Positions 21,539 through 32,963 of a stretch of 64,000 bases of DNA are shown here, piece by piece. Every line of letters starts with the position of its first letter. Positions within the stretch are counted from its first letter, which is position 1. Made by a program: the position numbers and the translations under genes. The notes under the pieces were generated by a model. The model had not been told where the DNA came from. It searched no databases and saw only the letters and a list, made by a program, of their open reading frames with translations. The DNA is from Daedaleopsis sinensis (taxonomy: Eukaryota; Basidiomycota; Agaricomycetes; Polyporales; Polyporaceae). The stretch is taken from the NCBI GenBank assembly GCA_033807695.1, contig CM066300.1, forward strand, positions 2,976,001 to 3,040,000, given 5' to 3'.

Positions 21539-21853
21539 TGCGCAGCGATCTAGTACAATGTAGGATAGACGGCATGGATATAACCCAGATCTTTTTTGTC
21601 ACCATGACTTGCTAGCTGCGTGATTTGAGCCGCAGTAGCGCCTCGTGTCCTCTTGTGTCTGCAACGATCCTCGGCAGTAGGCTGGAGTAGGACGCGAGAG
21701 GACGCGTCGGGACCAAGTCGGGACAGTGTTGATTGAGTTGCGCAATGGCGGTGCAAAGGTACGCGTAGTCCAGGCGCGCAGCCCTCGATCGAATACACTG
21801 CGCAGCGGAGTTTGAATTGTCCATTACACTCTCCCCACAACAGCAAACACGGT

Positions 21854-21859
21854 TATAAA
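21854..21859 (+). promoter_or_regulatory. TATA box of the intact PB1 gene
   Basis: TATAAA lies 41 bases before the ATG at 21900. The equivalent place in copy A (about 14892-14900) reads GGTTAGAAG and has lost the box. Confidence 0.55.
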
Positions 21860-21899
21860 GCCTGAGCCTCAACTGCTTCGCTCTCATCCACATACAACC

Positions 21900-24446
21900 A
21901 TGCCTCCCATACAGTTCAAGTTCTACAAGCCTCCGGATGGCCTCGTCCGCCTCGTCACTTTCCCCGACAAACCCTCTTGGAATGCTCTCGCAGCCAAGAT
22001 TGAAGCCCTCTATAACATCCCTCATCCAAGCATCGGCGTTTCCTACATCGACAACGATGGAGATGAAGTGACGTTAAGCTCAGAGGAAGAGCTCCAAGAC
22101 TTTTATCAGTCGACGTCAGGACAAAGGAACACTGGTACGCCCGGCCTTGTCAAGCTCAACGTACGCGACCTCGATGCCCTCCATGGCGATAAGCCCCTGC
22201 CCGAGACGCCGCGCACGACTTCCGCTATGAACTATCGCAATACGTTCGGCCGCTCTGCTCCCGTCCTGTTCGAAATGGAAGTGGAGGACGGTTGGCAGCC
22301 GATTCCCACTGGACTTGCCAACATATTCGCTCCAGGAGAAGGTCACGCATATGTGGAGGTGCTCGATAGCGACGCGGACGTCTCATTCGACCAGAAAGGT
22401 CAGGATGACGCCCGCTCGACTACATCAAACTCAACCAACACTCTCCCTGAATTCTTTTCCACCGCGCTAGACAAAGGCAAAGGCAGAGCTCGCTCGGGCA
22501 CTCCGGATACTATGTCATCTACCCAGTCAGTTGTCGGAGCCGAAGCAGGGGCGAAGCATCCCATCCATGTCGTGTCCATGAACAATGCGAGCACCGACGC
22601 GGTCTTCCGCAGGCGCGGCAGTCGCAGCCGGACTTCGACCGCGCTCGGGGTCCGCACACCCACTCCCAAGTCCAGGACTCCTATCCCCACTGTCGACCAG
22701 CCGGTGGGCCCGCCTAATGACGACCCGCCTCTTCCTGACCTCGACAACATGGCCGCTCCGACGTCCAACATCGCGAACGATGTTGCAGATCTGTTCAGCG
22801 CCCTCTCTGGGATCCTCGCTTCCCATCCCGAGCTTTCCGAGGGCATACGCAACATCGTCCATAACGTGTCCAAGGGTGCGTACTGGCAGACTCACCGCGA
22901 GCAGGTTGCCCGCGCCGCCGAGGAGATTCGTCGCAGCGCCATCATTGGGGCGGACGAAATCCGTCAAGTCGCTGCGGACGGCCGACACTCTGCAGAGGAT
23001 GTCGCTGGACGCAGAGTCGCGGACGCTCTGAGCAACGTCATTCGCGTCATTGCCGACATCACAGGTGCTCAGGTCGTGGACCCTCACGGCCAGACTTCCG
23101 CGAGCGTAGAACCAGTTACGTCTACGCCCATCCGTGAGGGGCGACGTGACTGGGGCGATCAATGGGGTGGTTTTCCTGCTAGAGGTGGTTTCGGTCTTCC
23201 CAGTGCTCGCTCGTGGGGCCCCATGGGCTCCCGCTGGGGTCCTTTCCCAGGCCCGCCGCCTCCACCGCGTCCCTTCGGACAATATCAGCCCCCGCCTGGC
23301 CCGCCTCCACCTCCCGTCCCACCCCCGCCTCCTGGTCCACCGCCTCCCCATGGCCTCCCCGGATCGTTTAGGCCGCGCTGTCCAGGGCACGGCCCCCACG
23401 CACACGGTCCGAGTGGACCGCCCCCGCCCCCGCCCCCGCCCCCACCTCCGGATCATGGCCATTTCCCGCCGCCTCGCTTTGGCCCGCCTCCTCACGCTGA
23501 CCGTCGTCCGGACGAATGGGACTGTGACGATCCCTTTACTACGCCCCTCGGTGCTCATCGCCGCCTTTACCGTCATCCTCATGTCGGAAACTGGGAGGAT
23601 ACAGTCCCGCACCTTCCGCCTCGTCCTAACCCCATGGGCGAATATGGGGAGGTTATAATGTACGGAGCGACATCTTTGGAGTCACCCGATACCGCGAAGA
23701 AGTCGCTTCAGGCTGCTAAAGACGCCTACATCGCTGAGAAAGAGAGGTATAGGCGCCTCAGGGAGGAGCGCAAGAAGCGCAAGATGAATTTATCGACGGA
23801 CAGGTACGTCTCCGTTTGGTGTGACTTTCGGCGAGAGGCTCTGTGCTGATGCCTCGTTATATGTAGTGAGATGAAGGACCTCAACGACAGTCCTATCAGT
23901 GCCCCGGAGGCTCAAAGTCCCCCTGCACGTCCGGCGGCTGGCCCTTCCACCACGTCTCCTAGGGATGCACCACCTGGCGAAAGCGCCGCGGAAGCTCCAC
24001 AGATCATCAGCAACGCCCGCGGACCTTTCCCCCAGCTCGAGCTTTACAGTGTCCCTCAAAGGTCGAACACGATGCACGGCACGGGCCATCGCCGTGACGC
24101 TTCGTGGGGCACCTTTGGAGGCTCCGCGCTGAGCACGCAGGTCGGCCGCGCTGCAGCTGTAGACTCCATTGTCCGACGGCTCGTCGATGTGCGTTCCCTT
24201 TGTCCGCTCGACTTGGCTAGACCTCGCTGACATCCCGCCTCTTGCTTTGTCCTCCAGATGGGTTTCACGTCCTCTAATTACCCTGCCCTGGGCGTGTTGG
24301 TCGAGCGCCATGTGCCGCGCAGCGGCGAAGTGAGCAAAAAGCGCGAGGACTCGATCGTGACTGAGATCGTCGAGGATCTCGTGCAGCAGTCGCCTCCTCG
24401 CGACGCCCCGCAGGCGTCCGCGTCAGGGTCCGGCCTCAGGAAGTGA
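21900..24446 (+). CDS. PB1- and UBA-domain protein, possible NBR1-like receptor
   Basis: Three exons (21900-23803, 23867-24188, 24258-24446) give about 804 residues. Residues 3-90 form a PB1 domain: a basic first cluster (IQFKFYKPPDG) and the acidic OPCA-like loop YIDNDGDEVTLSSEEELQDF. The middle holds a Ser/Pro-rich linker, a helical block near residues 300-385 and a very proline-rich stretch (residues about 440-530). The C-terminus resembles a UBA domain (VDSIVRRLVDMGFTSSNYPALGVLVERH). PB1 at the start plus UBA at the end is the frame of NBR1/p62 autophagy receptors, but I see neither a ZZ finger nor an FW domain. A possible Atg8-interacting motif, VEDGWQPI, lies near residue 127. The receptor role is inference. 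Its first exon is duplicated upstream. Confidence 0.65.
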
Positions 24447-25309
24447 GCGCGCGGCTTGTCCTGACGCTCGACGGTTCATCTTTGCTATCTTGGGCGAGCT
24501 CGTCGTCACAGTCATGACGACGGCGAGGCAGATGAAGAATTTTGGTGGTGTATGATCTGGTGTCGTGCTTTCTTTATGTCTCAGTTATCAGATGATCGTG
24601 GTGCGTGTACGTTGTGTTCTCCTTTGTTCTTGTATCCCCGGGCCCTATGCTCTCTCTCTGTCTTCCTTTGTGTTGTGCTTAATTTGTATGGTCTCGAGAA
24701 GGTACGCGATCTGTGTGAATTACTGAATATTACTCTGCTATACTTGTATGTACCAAACCCTATGATACGTAGTCAATGATATACAATGTTCTTGGACGCA
24801 GTTGTTGTGCAGGGTCGGTAGACTGGGTATGTGAGTAGCGAAAGCTGCCAGTAGGTGGTGTCGTACCCATGGGTACCCATGGGTATCCGCGGTGGTGGGG
24901 TGCGAGCGATGCCACGATATGGAGCTCGCTAGGGATTGTGCCACTCGGCCATGATCGATCGGTATGTCAGATCGCAAGATTTCCATCGCCGATGGTTAGG
25001 CAGTCGTAAGTACTGTACTACATAAATGTGATGCACGGCGTTGCACGCACTGAACAGACGAGTTTCACATACTGAAAGTACTGAGCTACTGCCACTGACT
25101 CCGGAGAGATCAGCCGCTTGCAAAATTGTGTGTAACTGAATGGTGTATGAGCTCAGCAGAAATGAATGCCTGGCCCGTGGGGATTGGCAATTATTTCAAA
25201 ACACCTTTCGCAGCGAAAATACGCCGAAGAGTGCGGGTAACGCGAGGCTAGATGATTGAAAGTTGTGCGCGTCTGTGCCACTCGGCAAGCCTTCTCCTAT
25301 CAGAGGAAG
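24447..25309. other. Intergenic; contains a doubled 10-bp palindrome
   Basis: No gene was recognised in these 863 bases. Positions 24865-24884 hold two head-to-tail copies of the perfect palindrome ACCCATGGGT. The region near 24600-24780 is T-rich, as expected downstream of a gene. Confidence 0.5.
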
Positions 25310-25810
25310 TTAACGTGAACGAGCAAAAGCGGACGGACGAAGCAAAGCAACCTGCAGAATTTCGGGATAGCATCGTTCAGGGAGGAGCTGGTTGAGTGGC
25401 CCTGCATTGGCCGCGGCGTCGTACGAGTAGGCGAAAAGGCTTTTAGCCACGAAGTTGGGGTTTCTGAGACCAGTGGCGTCGTTGGAGGTTCGCGCGTCCA
25501 GCAGGCGCTTAGAGACGAGATTAGCCTCGCGGAAGCAAATCGACACGGGCGCCAGCGTTGTTGCCCTTCTGTCGGGCCGGGACGAAATGCTGGGATTGGC
25601 GATGGACGGTCTCCAATTGTGAGTAAACGGTCCCTGTAAGCATCTGAACAGGTCTGAACTCACCAGGAGCTTGGATTCCGCTGAGACGGCGGTGATTGTG
25701 AGCCCTGCCTGGCCTGCCAGTGGCATCCCTTGAAGGTCTGTGCGCCGTTGGTTAGGACCGCTACAACTTGAATTAGGCAAACTGATCTTACCTTGTTTCG
25801 CCATGCGCAC
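25310..25810 (-). CDS. Hypothetical small protein, uncertain
   Basis: An open frame of 166 codons contains two possible introns with good GTAAGA/GTGAGT donors and CAG acceptors. Splicing would join MRMAKQ to DLQGMPLAGQAGLTITAVSA and then to GPFTHNWRPSIANPS. The spliced protein would be about 136 residues. No signal peptide, membrane segment or known motif is visible. The presence of in-frame splice signals is the only argument for a real gene. It lies between the PB1 gene and an F-box gene. Confidence 0.3.
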   Translation of the reverse strand: MRMAKQGKISLPNSSCSGPNQRRTDLQGMPLAGQAGLTITAVSAESKLLVSSDLFRCLQGPFTHNWRPSIANPSISSRPDRRATTLAPVSICFREANLVSKRLLDARTSNDATGLRNPNFVAKSLFAYSYDAAANAGPLNQLLPERCYPEILQVALLRPSAFARSR

Positions 25811-26405
25811 CGCAGCTTGCAGGGATTCCCCCCTCTAGATCTCACAAAGCTGGCCGAGAACAATAGCTCACGCTTCCTTCCCCCGACTGCTGCCAGCGCA
25901 TAAAAGGGGCCCCTTCCGCTCTCCTCGCCAAGCCTAGAAACACATCCCGACTTGTCCGAGCGGCACAATCCCCAAGTGTACCATCGTCCTCGTTTGCTCA
26001 TTGCATACCTTTGTTCCGCCCATTTTCACCGTCCGCCGACAACACACACTCCTTCGGGGTGCAAAATAGTGAGGGTGAGCAGCACAGATATGGCGACCGT
26101 TGAGTTGCGCCGAGCGGACTAACACGCGTTTGGCAGGAGGGACGCCCACAACGGCAAACAGTACTGTTTGGTGCGTGATGCGGCCGGTTTCACGCGTATG
26201 GTGATACTCTCCGCGACTCACTCAATTTCTCTCCGCATCCATGCTCGCAGCAAGTACAAACACATTCCTGCTCCGACGCGGACAAGGTCGTCAAGCTGCG
26301 CTCTCGTGCTCAACTCTGGGACAACCTACATAAACGCCCTACTTCTGCTTCCCTGGTGTCTCCAGTTTCTACCCAAAGATAGCCCCTAGTATCCCCCTTA
26401 CCACG
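25811..26405. promoter_or_regulatory. Upstream region of the F-box gene, with the 70-bp duplicated element
   Basis: This contains 26221-26290, whose copy is at 20982-21051. A TATA-like CATAAAAGG lies near 25898 and another AT element (TACATAAAC) near 26326. The last 100 bases are pyrimidine-rich. Confidence 0.45.
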
Positions 26406-28331
26406 ATGGTGCGTCCTGACATCTGCCGCCTTGTCCCAGGCGCATTCATACTCACCCACCACCCTCTGTTGCAGATTGTTTCTCCCGTGTCGCCGCCGTT
26501 GGACTCCATCACCTTCCCCGTGACCTCGGTCCCTCCCCCCAACAAGGAGCTATCTACCCTTGATACATGGAACAACGAGGAGATGGTCAAGCAATTTCTC
26601 TCTACCTGCGGGGAGCCAACGCCGGAATCCCATGCAGTTTTCAACCTCCCACCAATCAAGAGCCGCATCCAAATGTTCCGATTGCGCATGTTCGAGCTCG
26701 ATGCTCTGCGTGCTAGGACGTTGGCTGAAGGCCGCGTCAGCGACGTGATAGATCGCGAGCTTTCTGCTATCCTCTACAAGCGTAAGCTCCTACTCTGCAT
26801 GACGTTCCCCATCCTCGATCTCCCGACCGAGATCCTCAGCTCCATCTTCCGCTCCGTCGTGTGGAGCTCCATCGGCGCCGACAAGGCGAACACACACCGT
26901 CTCACCCTGACATGGGTCTGCAGGCGATTCCGCGACGTCGCTCTCAACGACCAGACTTTGTGGAACTCTATCTGGTTTCGCGACCCATTCCCCTGGACGC
27001 GCTCCTTCGAGTTCATCAGGCGATCGGGCACGGCCCCCTTGGATATCCGCATCGATGATGATGAGAAGAAGAAGGAGGTCCAGGGAAACGCGAACTCGGC
27101 GAACGCAACGAGCCCTGCCATTACCCTTCCTCAGATAGACCTCATGCTCGACAACATCCTTCCCAAGATCCACCAGATCAGGATCCTCGTTGTGATGCTG
27201 AAGAAGGAGGAAACCACGGAGAGGTTCGTTTCGCGTTTTTCCACCGCTGGCCAAGCCGTGTGGTTGCAGAGGTACGAGATCCATCGCTGCGGGCAGCCGT
27301 ATCTTTGGCCACACCACAAAACCACCGGGACCGGTGGCCGCATTCCCCTCAGTGTGTACCCAACACCGAAGCTGCGTTGGGTCGCCATCAACGGTATTGC
27401 CCTGGATTGGAATACGCTTTCCACGACCAACCTGGTGACGTTGGATCTTCGACGTATGCCCATCCAGGCGTGTCCGCCTTCCGAACGCTGGCAGGAGATG
27501 CTGAAGGGGTGTCCGTCGCTGTACAAGCTCCATCTCGAGGCCGCAGGTCCCCAGCTTCGTCGATCAATCATGGATGATCTTCATGGTCATATTCGTCAAC
27601 TGCCACGCGCTCCTCTAGACAGCCTGCGGGAACTGGTGCTCGGGGACGTTAGCTGCGCGTTCGCCGTCTATGTCCTGGCCCACATACAGGCACCTCGTGT
27701 CATGAACCTGACGCTCACGCATCTCGGAAAGCAGGACTACACCGACCTCGTCCAATACACGACAGGCCTCTTCCCCGAGCTGCGCATTCTCTCTATGTGG
27801 ACGCTCGAGACACCGCGGACCGACGACCACCGGCGGCTCATCGTGCGCTGGCTTGAGTCCATGCCCAAAATCAAGATGCTCAAGTTGACAGAGGGCGCGA
27901 ATAATTTCCTCTTGGACTCCTTCTCGCAGGACCCCGTTCAGTACTGGTCGGATCAGGAGAAGAAGAACTACGCAGTGCAGTGGAAGAAGGATCACGGCGA
28001 CCAGGAGATGCAGAAGCCGGTCCTGCTACCGGAGCTCGAGTTCCTGTTCTTCCAGGCCCACCAGTTCATTCGGTCTTCTAGTCCCGACGAGCTTTCTACC
28101 CTCGTCGTCGGGCGGAGCGAGATAGGGAGGCCTTTCAAGAAGGTGTACGTGCCGGACGTCAACACACGCTGCCTCAGCGAGGCCGAGTTGGACAAGGTCC
28201 GTGCCCACTCGGAGGTCGTGATCACCTATCAGCAAGGCGTCACCACGACCGAGGAGGAACTTGCGCTTCGCAACATGATTACCAACACGCTCGAGCCCGG
28301 TCATCCGGCCCTGAAGTCGGGGTTGTTCTAG
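26406..28331 (+). CDS. F-box protein, probably with LRR-like C-terminal part
   Basis: This is a predicted SCF adaptor typical of the large agaricomycete F-box families. The F-box reads ILDLPTEILSSIFRSVVWSS and continues to LTWVCRRFRDVALNDQTLWNSI, near residues 137-190. The rest has leucine-spaced segments (LVTLDLRRMPIQACP, LYKLHLEAAG, LRELVLGDVSC) suggesting degenerate leucine-rich repeats. The unspliced reading is 641 residues, but a GTGCGT donor follows the ATG at once and a TTGCAG acceptor occurs at 26469-26474. A 66-nt in-frame intron is therefore likely, giving about 619 residues starting M-IVSPVSPP. The ubiquitination target is unknown. Confidence 0.7.
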   Translation: MVRPDICRLVPGAFILTHHPLLQIVSPVSPPLDSITFPVTSVPPPNKELSTLDTWNNEEMVKQFLSTCGEPTPESHAVFNLPPIKSRIQMFRLRMFELDALRARTLAEGRVSDVIDRELSAILYKRKLLLCMTFPILDLPTEILSSIFRSVVWSSIGADKANTHRLTLTWVCRRFRDVALNDQTLWNSIWFRDPFPWTRSFEFIRRSGTAPLDIRIDDDEKKKEVQGNANSANATSPAITLPQIDLMLDNILPKIHQIRILVVMLKKEETTERFVSRFSTAGQAVWLQRYEIHRCGQPYLWPHHKTTGTGGRIPLSVYPTPKLRWVAINGIALDWNTLSTTNLVTLDLRRMPIQACPPSERWQEMLKGCPSLYKLHLEAAGPQLRRSIMDDLHGHIRQLPRAPLDSLRELVLGDVSCAFAVYVLAHIQAPRVMNLTLTHLGKQDYTDLVQYTTGLFPELRILSMWTLETPRTDDHRRLIVRWLESMPKIKMLKLTEGANNFLLDSFSQDPVQYWSDQEKKNYAVQWKKDHGDQEMQKPVLLPELEFLFFQAHQFIRSSSPDELSTLVVGRSEIGRPFKKVYVPDVNTRCLSEAELDKVRAHSEVVITYQQGVTTTEEELALRNMITNTLEPGHPALKSGLF

Positions 28332-28870
28332 CATGTTTCGGGGACGCGTCGTCTCCCCATCCGGTTGCTCATCTTTGACCGCTACTTGTATTGTTATATG
28401 ACGTGTGGTTGAGGATGTCACTGGTGGTAAGGATGATCTACAATACAATACAGGTTACTTAGTAACTCTTTTCAATCTAGCCATAGTTTCCCATGTATCA
28501 GTTTTCTATCTACCCTTGCACCGTAATCAATGCGTCTTGTCCGTTCCTGCATATGTTCCTCACGAGCTCTCCGGGAGCGTAGGGGCCGCACCCGGCGATG
28601 CGACGTCAATGTTGAAGAACTTGTGCCTGAACTCGGCCAACATCAGTTGAACTTGGATCTATAAGCGCTGGTAAGCGTGATAGTCGTCTTCAACCACGTG
28701 AGTCGCGTTGTTTGGGTGTATATACGCGTCGGTAGAACGCGAACGGCAGGAACGGTTCGACGTTCAACGTACAAGTCCTGTACTCACTCTCCATCCTCCT
28801 CGCATGGCAAAATCTTCATAGTCGCAACAGATCCTTTTAGCTCCTCTCACACGTCTTCTGTGTCCTCACA
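28332..28870. promoter_or_regulatory. Intergenic, promoter of homeodomain gene 1
   Basis: This contains the 3' flank of the F-box gene and the presumed promoter of the next gene. A TATATA element lies near 28718-28723, about 150 bases before the ATG. No coding sequence was seen. Confidence 0.45.
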
Positions 28871-29861
28871 ATGTCCGCGCCGCTCTCCCCAACGATATCA
28901 GCCTCGTCTCTTGATTCGCCCATAATGGCTCCCCGACAACGTTCGGCTACACAATCATCAACGCGCCGACGACTGGCCCCGTCGCAGACGAATACGCTCG
29001 TGTCTGTGTTCGAAGTCAAGACTCATCCGTCTAGGGAGGAACGTGCATTGCTTGCAGCGGAGCTTGGGATGTACGCGTACTCTGCGTCTTCCATGTCTCC
29101 CTACCCTCACTCACTCGTCTGTTTGCAGGGAGCTGAAAGCCGTCAATTCCTGGTTTCAGAACAAGCGGCGTAGCCTCAAGAAGACCTGGTCTTCGAGTTG
29201 CGGATGGTCCAAGGGCTCCTTACCGGAGAACAAGCACGTCCGACCGCTCGACGGCCCACGAGCGCTCCCGCTGAGCGACTCCGCTCTGTCCCTCGAGCGC
29301 GTTGCATCATCACACGAGCTCCCATTCAAGCGCAAAACACCCGCAACACAGTGTCAACCCGCGCGCGCGCCGGTGACTCCTCGACGTCGGGCTACCACGT
29401 CCGGGACGTTCAACGAGATCTGGGAACACCTCCCTTCCTCCCCACCCACGCGACCATCCTCGCCTACGAACGGCGAACCGCTTTTAGCGCTAGAACCATG
29501 CACGAAGAGAGTCCGGTCGTTGGAATGGGCGTGCGCCAAGGCGCGCGCCGAGCGACGGGCGAGCTTGCGGGCCAAGGCTGCGAAGGTCGCTGACTGGGAA
29601 GAAGACATCGACGTCCCGATGCTGGTCCTGGATGGGATGCCTCGCGACCAGAGCTCTGTGTCGGGCGACGACACCGAGACAGAGGAGGATGAGGCCATCA
29701 CACCGAACGTGAGCACCGAGCTCCTGCCGCATTTCCTCATGTCGTTGGACGCGGACCCACACGAGGCTGTCTCCCCGAAGAAACCGGTGAAAGGCAAGAA
29801 CCTGGATATGGAGGCCGCGATCGTCCTTTTAGGCTTCATGTCGCCGGAATCTTCTGCCTAG
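28871..29861 (+). CDS. Homeodomain transcription factor 1
   Basis: This is a predicted nuclear DNA-binding protein of about 310 residues in two exons (28871-29070 and 29129-29861). The homeodomain spans about residues 32-90: RRRLAPSQTNTLVSVFEVKT starts it, and helix 3 reads VNSWFQNKRRSLKK with the invariant Trp, Phe, Asn and Arg. The single intron interrupts a Met codon just before helix 3, the same position and phase as in the homeodomain gene at 33541. The remainder is Ser/Pro-rich with a SLEWACAKARAERRA motif and a C-terminal MEAAIVLLGFMS segment, both echoed in the second gene. Target genes are unknown. Basidiomycete relatives include regulators of fruiting-body development, but orthology was not tested. 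Confidence 0.85.
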
Positions 29862-30504
29862 GCCGCCTCCTGGCCCCTGGGACCGGATGCCTGAGCGTCG
29901 GCGGCCGCGTTGGCGCTACGATGGAAGGAGCTCCTGTACGACCGCTACGGACTGGACCATCGAGAAGAGCCTCGGATCAAGTTTTTTGCATACCGTCCCA
30001 TGTACGTTGTACTGTAGTTTTACATGCCTACGCACTGCACTAGGAGGATGACGGGCGTTAGGAACGACTCAGTCATGCATGCTACGACTATTTACGACGA
30101 TACTTATTCTGTAGATACACTTGTCGCGCATGTTGTTTTGATACCTGCATATGACCCGCAACGATAGCTTCTGTTCTCCGCGACTGTGCTGACCAAGGTG
30201 TTCCAGTCCATTCCGGACGCGGGCGGGTCGAGGCAGGCAGTCACTAGGCATTTCCAACGGACGTGCGCCACTGTGTCAAACCCTCCCAGCCGCTGGCGGC
30301 TCGCGGCGCAATTAGGCCGAGCTATTTACATACAGCCCCCATTCCACAGCCTTGCGCACCCTCCTCTTCCCTCCCAAAACATCCCTCACTTCCCAGGACT
30401 CCACCACGCCTGGGAGGACATAAGACATCTGCTCCGTCTCGACTATCTTCTCAAGTCTTTCCTTTAGCACATTTCCCCGCAGCTTGCGGCCTGATTCAAA
30501 CCTC
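29862..30504. other. Intergenic
   Basis: This is the 3' flank of homeodomain gene 1 and promoter of the heparinase-like gene. A strongly pyrimidine-rich tract occupies about 30335-30480, just before the start codon. No gene was recognised. Confidence 0.5.
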
Positions 30505-32963
30505 ATGGCCGACTACGCCAACGAGTCCTCGGGGCTCACTACCTCCCGCCCCAAGTCCTCCAGCAAGAAATGGCTCTACATCGGTATCCCGGTAGCAGCT
30601 GTTGTCATCCTCGCTGCTGTTCTTGGTGGTGTCCTCGGGAGCCGCGCGCACAAGAACTCATCCTCAGGCGGCGCCGCATCTAGCGCATCCTCCGGAGACG
30701 AATCTGCCGCTAGCAGTGCCGCGAGCATCAAAGAACAGATCGGTGTGTTCCCCACAGGGACCGACAGCCAGTACCTTCTGCCATTATACCCTTCCACGGT
30801 AAGCACCGAGCCCTTCTAAGCAGACAATGCACTATCTTGATGCGGATCCCCGGTACGCGTAGACCAACACGGCTGCCTACACTACTCCTACTTTTAACCC
30901 CTCGGCTAATGCCAAATTCGCGTGGCCAAAAGACTCCTTCAAACCCTCAAATCCTTCCCCTACTTCCGTGCGCACGGACCGCCCCCGGTTGCTTGCTCCC
31001 GCCTACAAGTGGGAGGCGCTACCGAACCTCATCCCGAATGACCCGTACATGAAGTACTGGAATGATTCTATCTTTTCGAACGCCACCGCGTATTTCGGCC
31101 TGAAGCCCGTCGTGTACCATCTGGACGGCGGAAGCGGCATCTTGGACAATGCCCGAGAGATCAAGATGCGTATCAAGGCGTTTGCTTATGCCTACCGCTT
31201 GTCGAACGATTCGAAGTGGCTGGACAGGACATACGAGGAACTGCAGGTGTGTAGTACCTCCCGTCAGTCACTGCTGTTGACGAATAACTGATCCCTGTCT
31301 CCGTATCCTAGAACGCCGTCTCGGATTCGTTCGGTACCAATGATGACGCCAAATGGAATCCTGGTCACTTCCTCGACACCGCCGAGTTCACTGCGGCATT
31401 CGCCATTGCCTACGACTGGCTGTACCCGTGGTGGTCAGATGACCAGAAGACCATGATCAGGAGCTCGATAATCACTTATGGGCTCCAGCAGGGTCTCAAG
31501 CAGTACACCGATGGTTCTGGTTGGTGGACGAACAACATCAAGGGCAACTGGAACTGTGTTAGCAACAGTGGGCTCACTATGGGTGCCCTCGCCATCCTCG
31601 GGGATGACAACAGCGGTATCGCGGAGCAGATCCTCGGCAAGACCGTTCCGAACGCGGTCCAGAACTGCGTGCTCGCCGTTTCGTCGGACGGTACTTGGGC
31701 GGAGACTGCGAACTATTGGTACTTCGGTATCACCGGTGCCGCAGAGATGACCGCGTCGTTGATGACTGCCACCGGCTCGGACTACGGCATGCTCACGACG
31801 AACAAGGACTTGTTCAAGACTGGTCTCTACCACATGTACGTGACCGGCCCCGGCTCGCTCTTCGCCTACGGCGACCATGGCCCGAACAAGTTCTCGACCA
31901 CCGCGAACGCGATACTCTTCTACGGCGACCAGCTGCAGCACCCCGAGTTCGTCCTCTTCCAGCGCGATCAGCACGACGTCCCTGAACCGAACAGCATGTT
32001 CTGGTACAACCCGACAGTGTCTGGCGCGTTCTGGGATGGTCTTCCACTCGACCACGTCTTCGACAACAACACCGACCAGTGGGCCGCGATGCGCAGCTCG
32101 TGGACCGACGAGGACGCGTTGTATGTTGCCATCAAGGCGGGTACGATGACGGGCCACCAGAATCACAACGACTTGGATGCTGGCGATTTCGTTATTGACG
32201 CACTCGGGACGCGCTGGGCTGGCGAGCTCGGATCCGGTGACTACCTCTCCGGGGGTTACTTCGATGGCGACACCCAGGACAGCCCGCGGTGGTTGTACTA
32301 CCGCAAGCGGACGGAAGGCCAGAACACCATCCTCGTCAACAAAGCCAACCAGCTCATCAGCGCCGCCCCTTCGATCAAGTTCGACTCGACGGGTGAGGCA
32401 CAGGGCTCGAGCACGGTGTACGACATCCCCGGTGACTCCACGGCCTTCTTCACTGCCGACCTCTCCAGCGCATATAGCAACGTGTAAGTGTCTTCCCTCT
32501 GCTGGATAGATCACGCGAGCTCAATTCACTCTCGTTCAGTAACTCGTTCAAGCGCGGCATCCGGTTGATCAACGGGCGCAAGCAAGTCCTCCTCCAGGAC
32601 GACATCGACGCGTCGGGGACGGTGATGTGGCGCATGCACACGAACGCAACCGTGTCCACGTCGGGAACCTCTGCTACGCTGAAGATCGACGACAAGACTC
32701 TGCAGATGTCGATCTTGAACGCGCCGTCGGGCGCGAGCTTCTCGACTGGCCCGGCGCAGCGTTTCGAAGACGACCCTGCGCTGCCCCAAGGCAACACCGA
32801 CCAGAGCAACGACGGTGTCACGGTCGTCATGATCAGCCTTCCCGCGGGGCAGTATTCTCTGCAGGTGCTGTTCAACCCGCAGTGGCCAGGGATGTCGTCG
32901 GGCGACTTCAAGACGCCGGGTGCCGTGTCCATCGACAACTGGTCGTTGACGAGTCATAATTGA
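30505..32963 (+). CDS. Heparinase II/III-like polysaccharide lyase, membrane-anchored (copy 1)
   Basis: Four exons (30505-30798, 30863-31246, 31312-32483, 32540-32963) give about 757 residues. The start at 30505 is followed by a short cytosolic head and one hydrophobic anchor (WLYIGIPVAAVVILAAVLGG), so it is a type II membrane protein rather than a secreted one. A Ser/Ala-rich stem follows. The alpha-helical toroid part has NAREIKMRIKAFAYAYRL and NNIKGNWNCVSNSGLTMGAL. The beta part has HQNHNDLDAGDFVIDALG, then WAGELG, matching the heparinase II/III H-x-H-x-D-x-G-x-F signature. The expected substrate is a uronic-acid polysaccharide; the exact one is unknown. A paralogue with identical exon layout lies at 60964. 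Confidence 0.8.

Larger units (their letters stand above)
21051..22191 (+). repeat. Duplicated segment, copy B
   Basis: This is the counterpart of 13832-15238. Compared with copy A it lacks about 78 bases (A 14237-14314) and about 188 bases (A 14352-14539). The deletion edges share short sequence (AAC and TGGCC), suggesting microhomology-mediated loss. It runs without a break into the intact PB1 gene. Confidence 0.9.
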
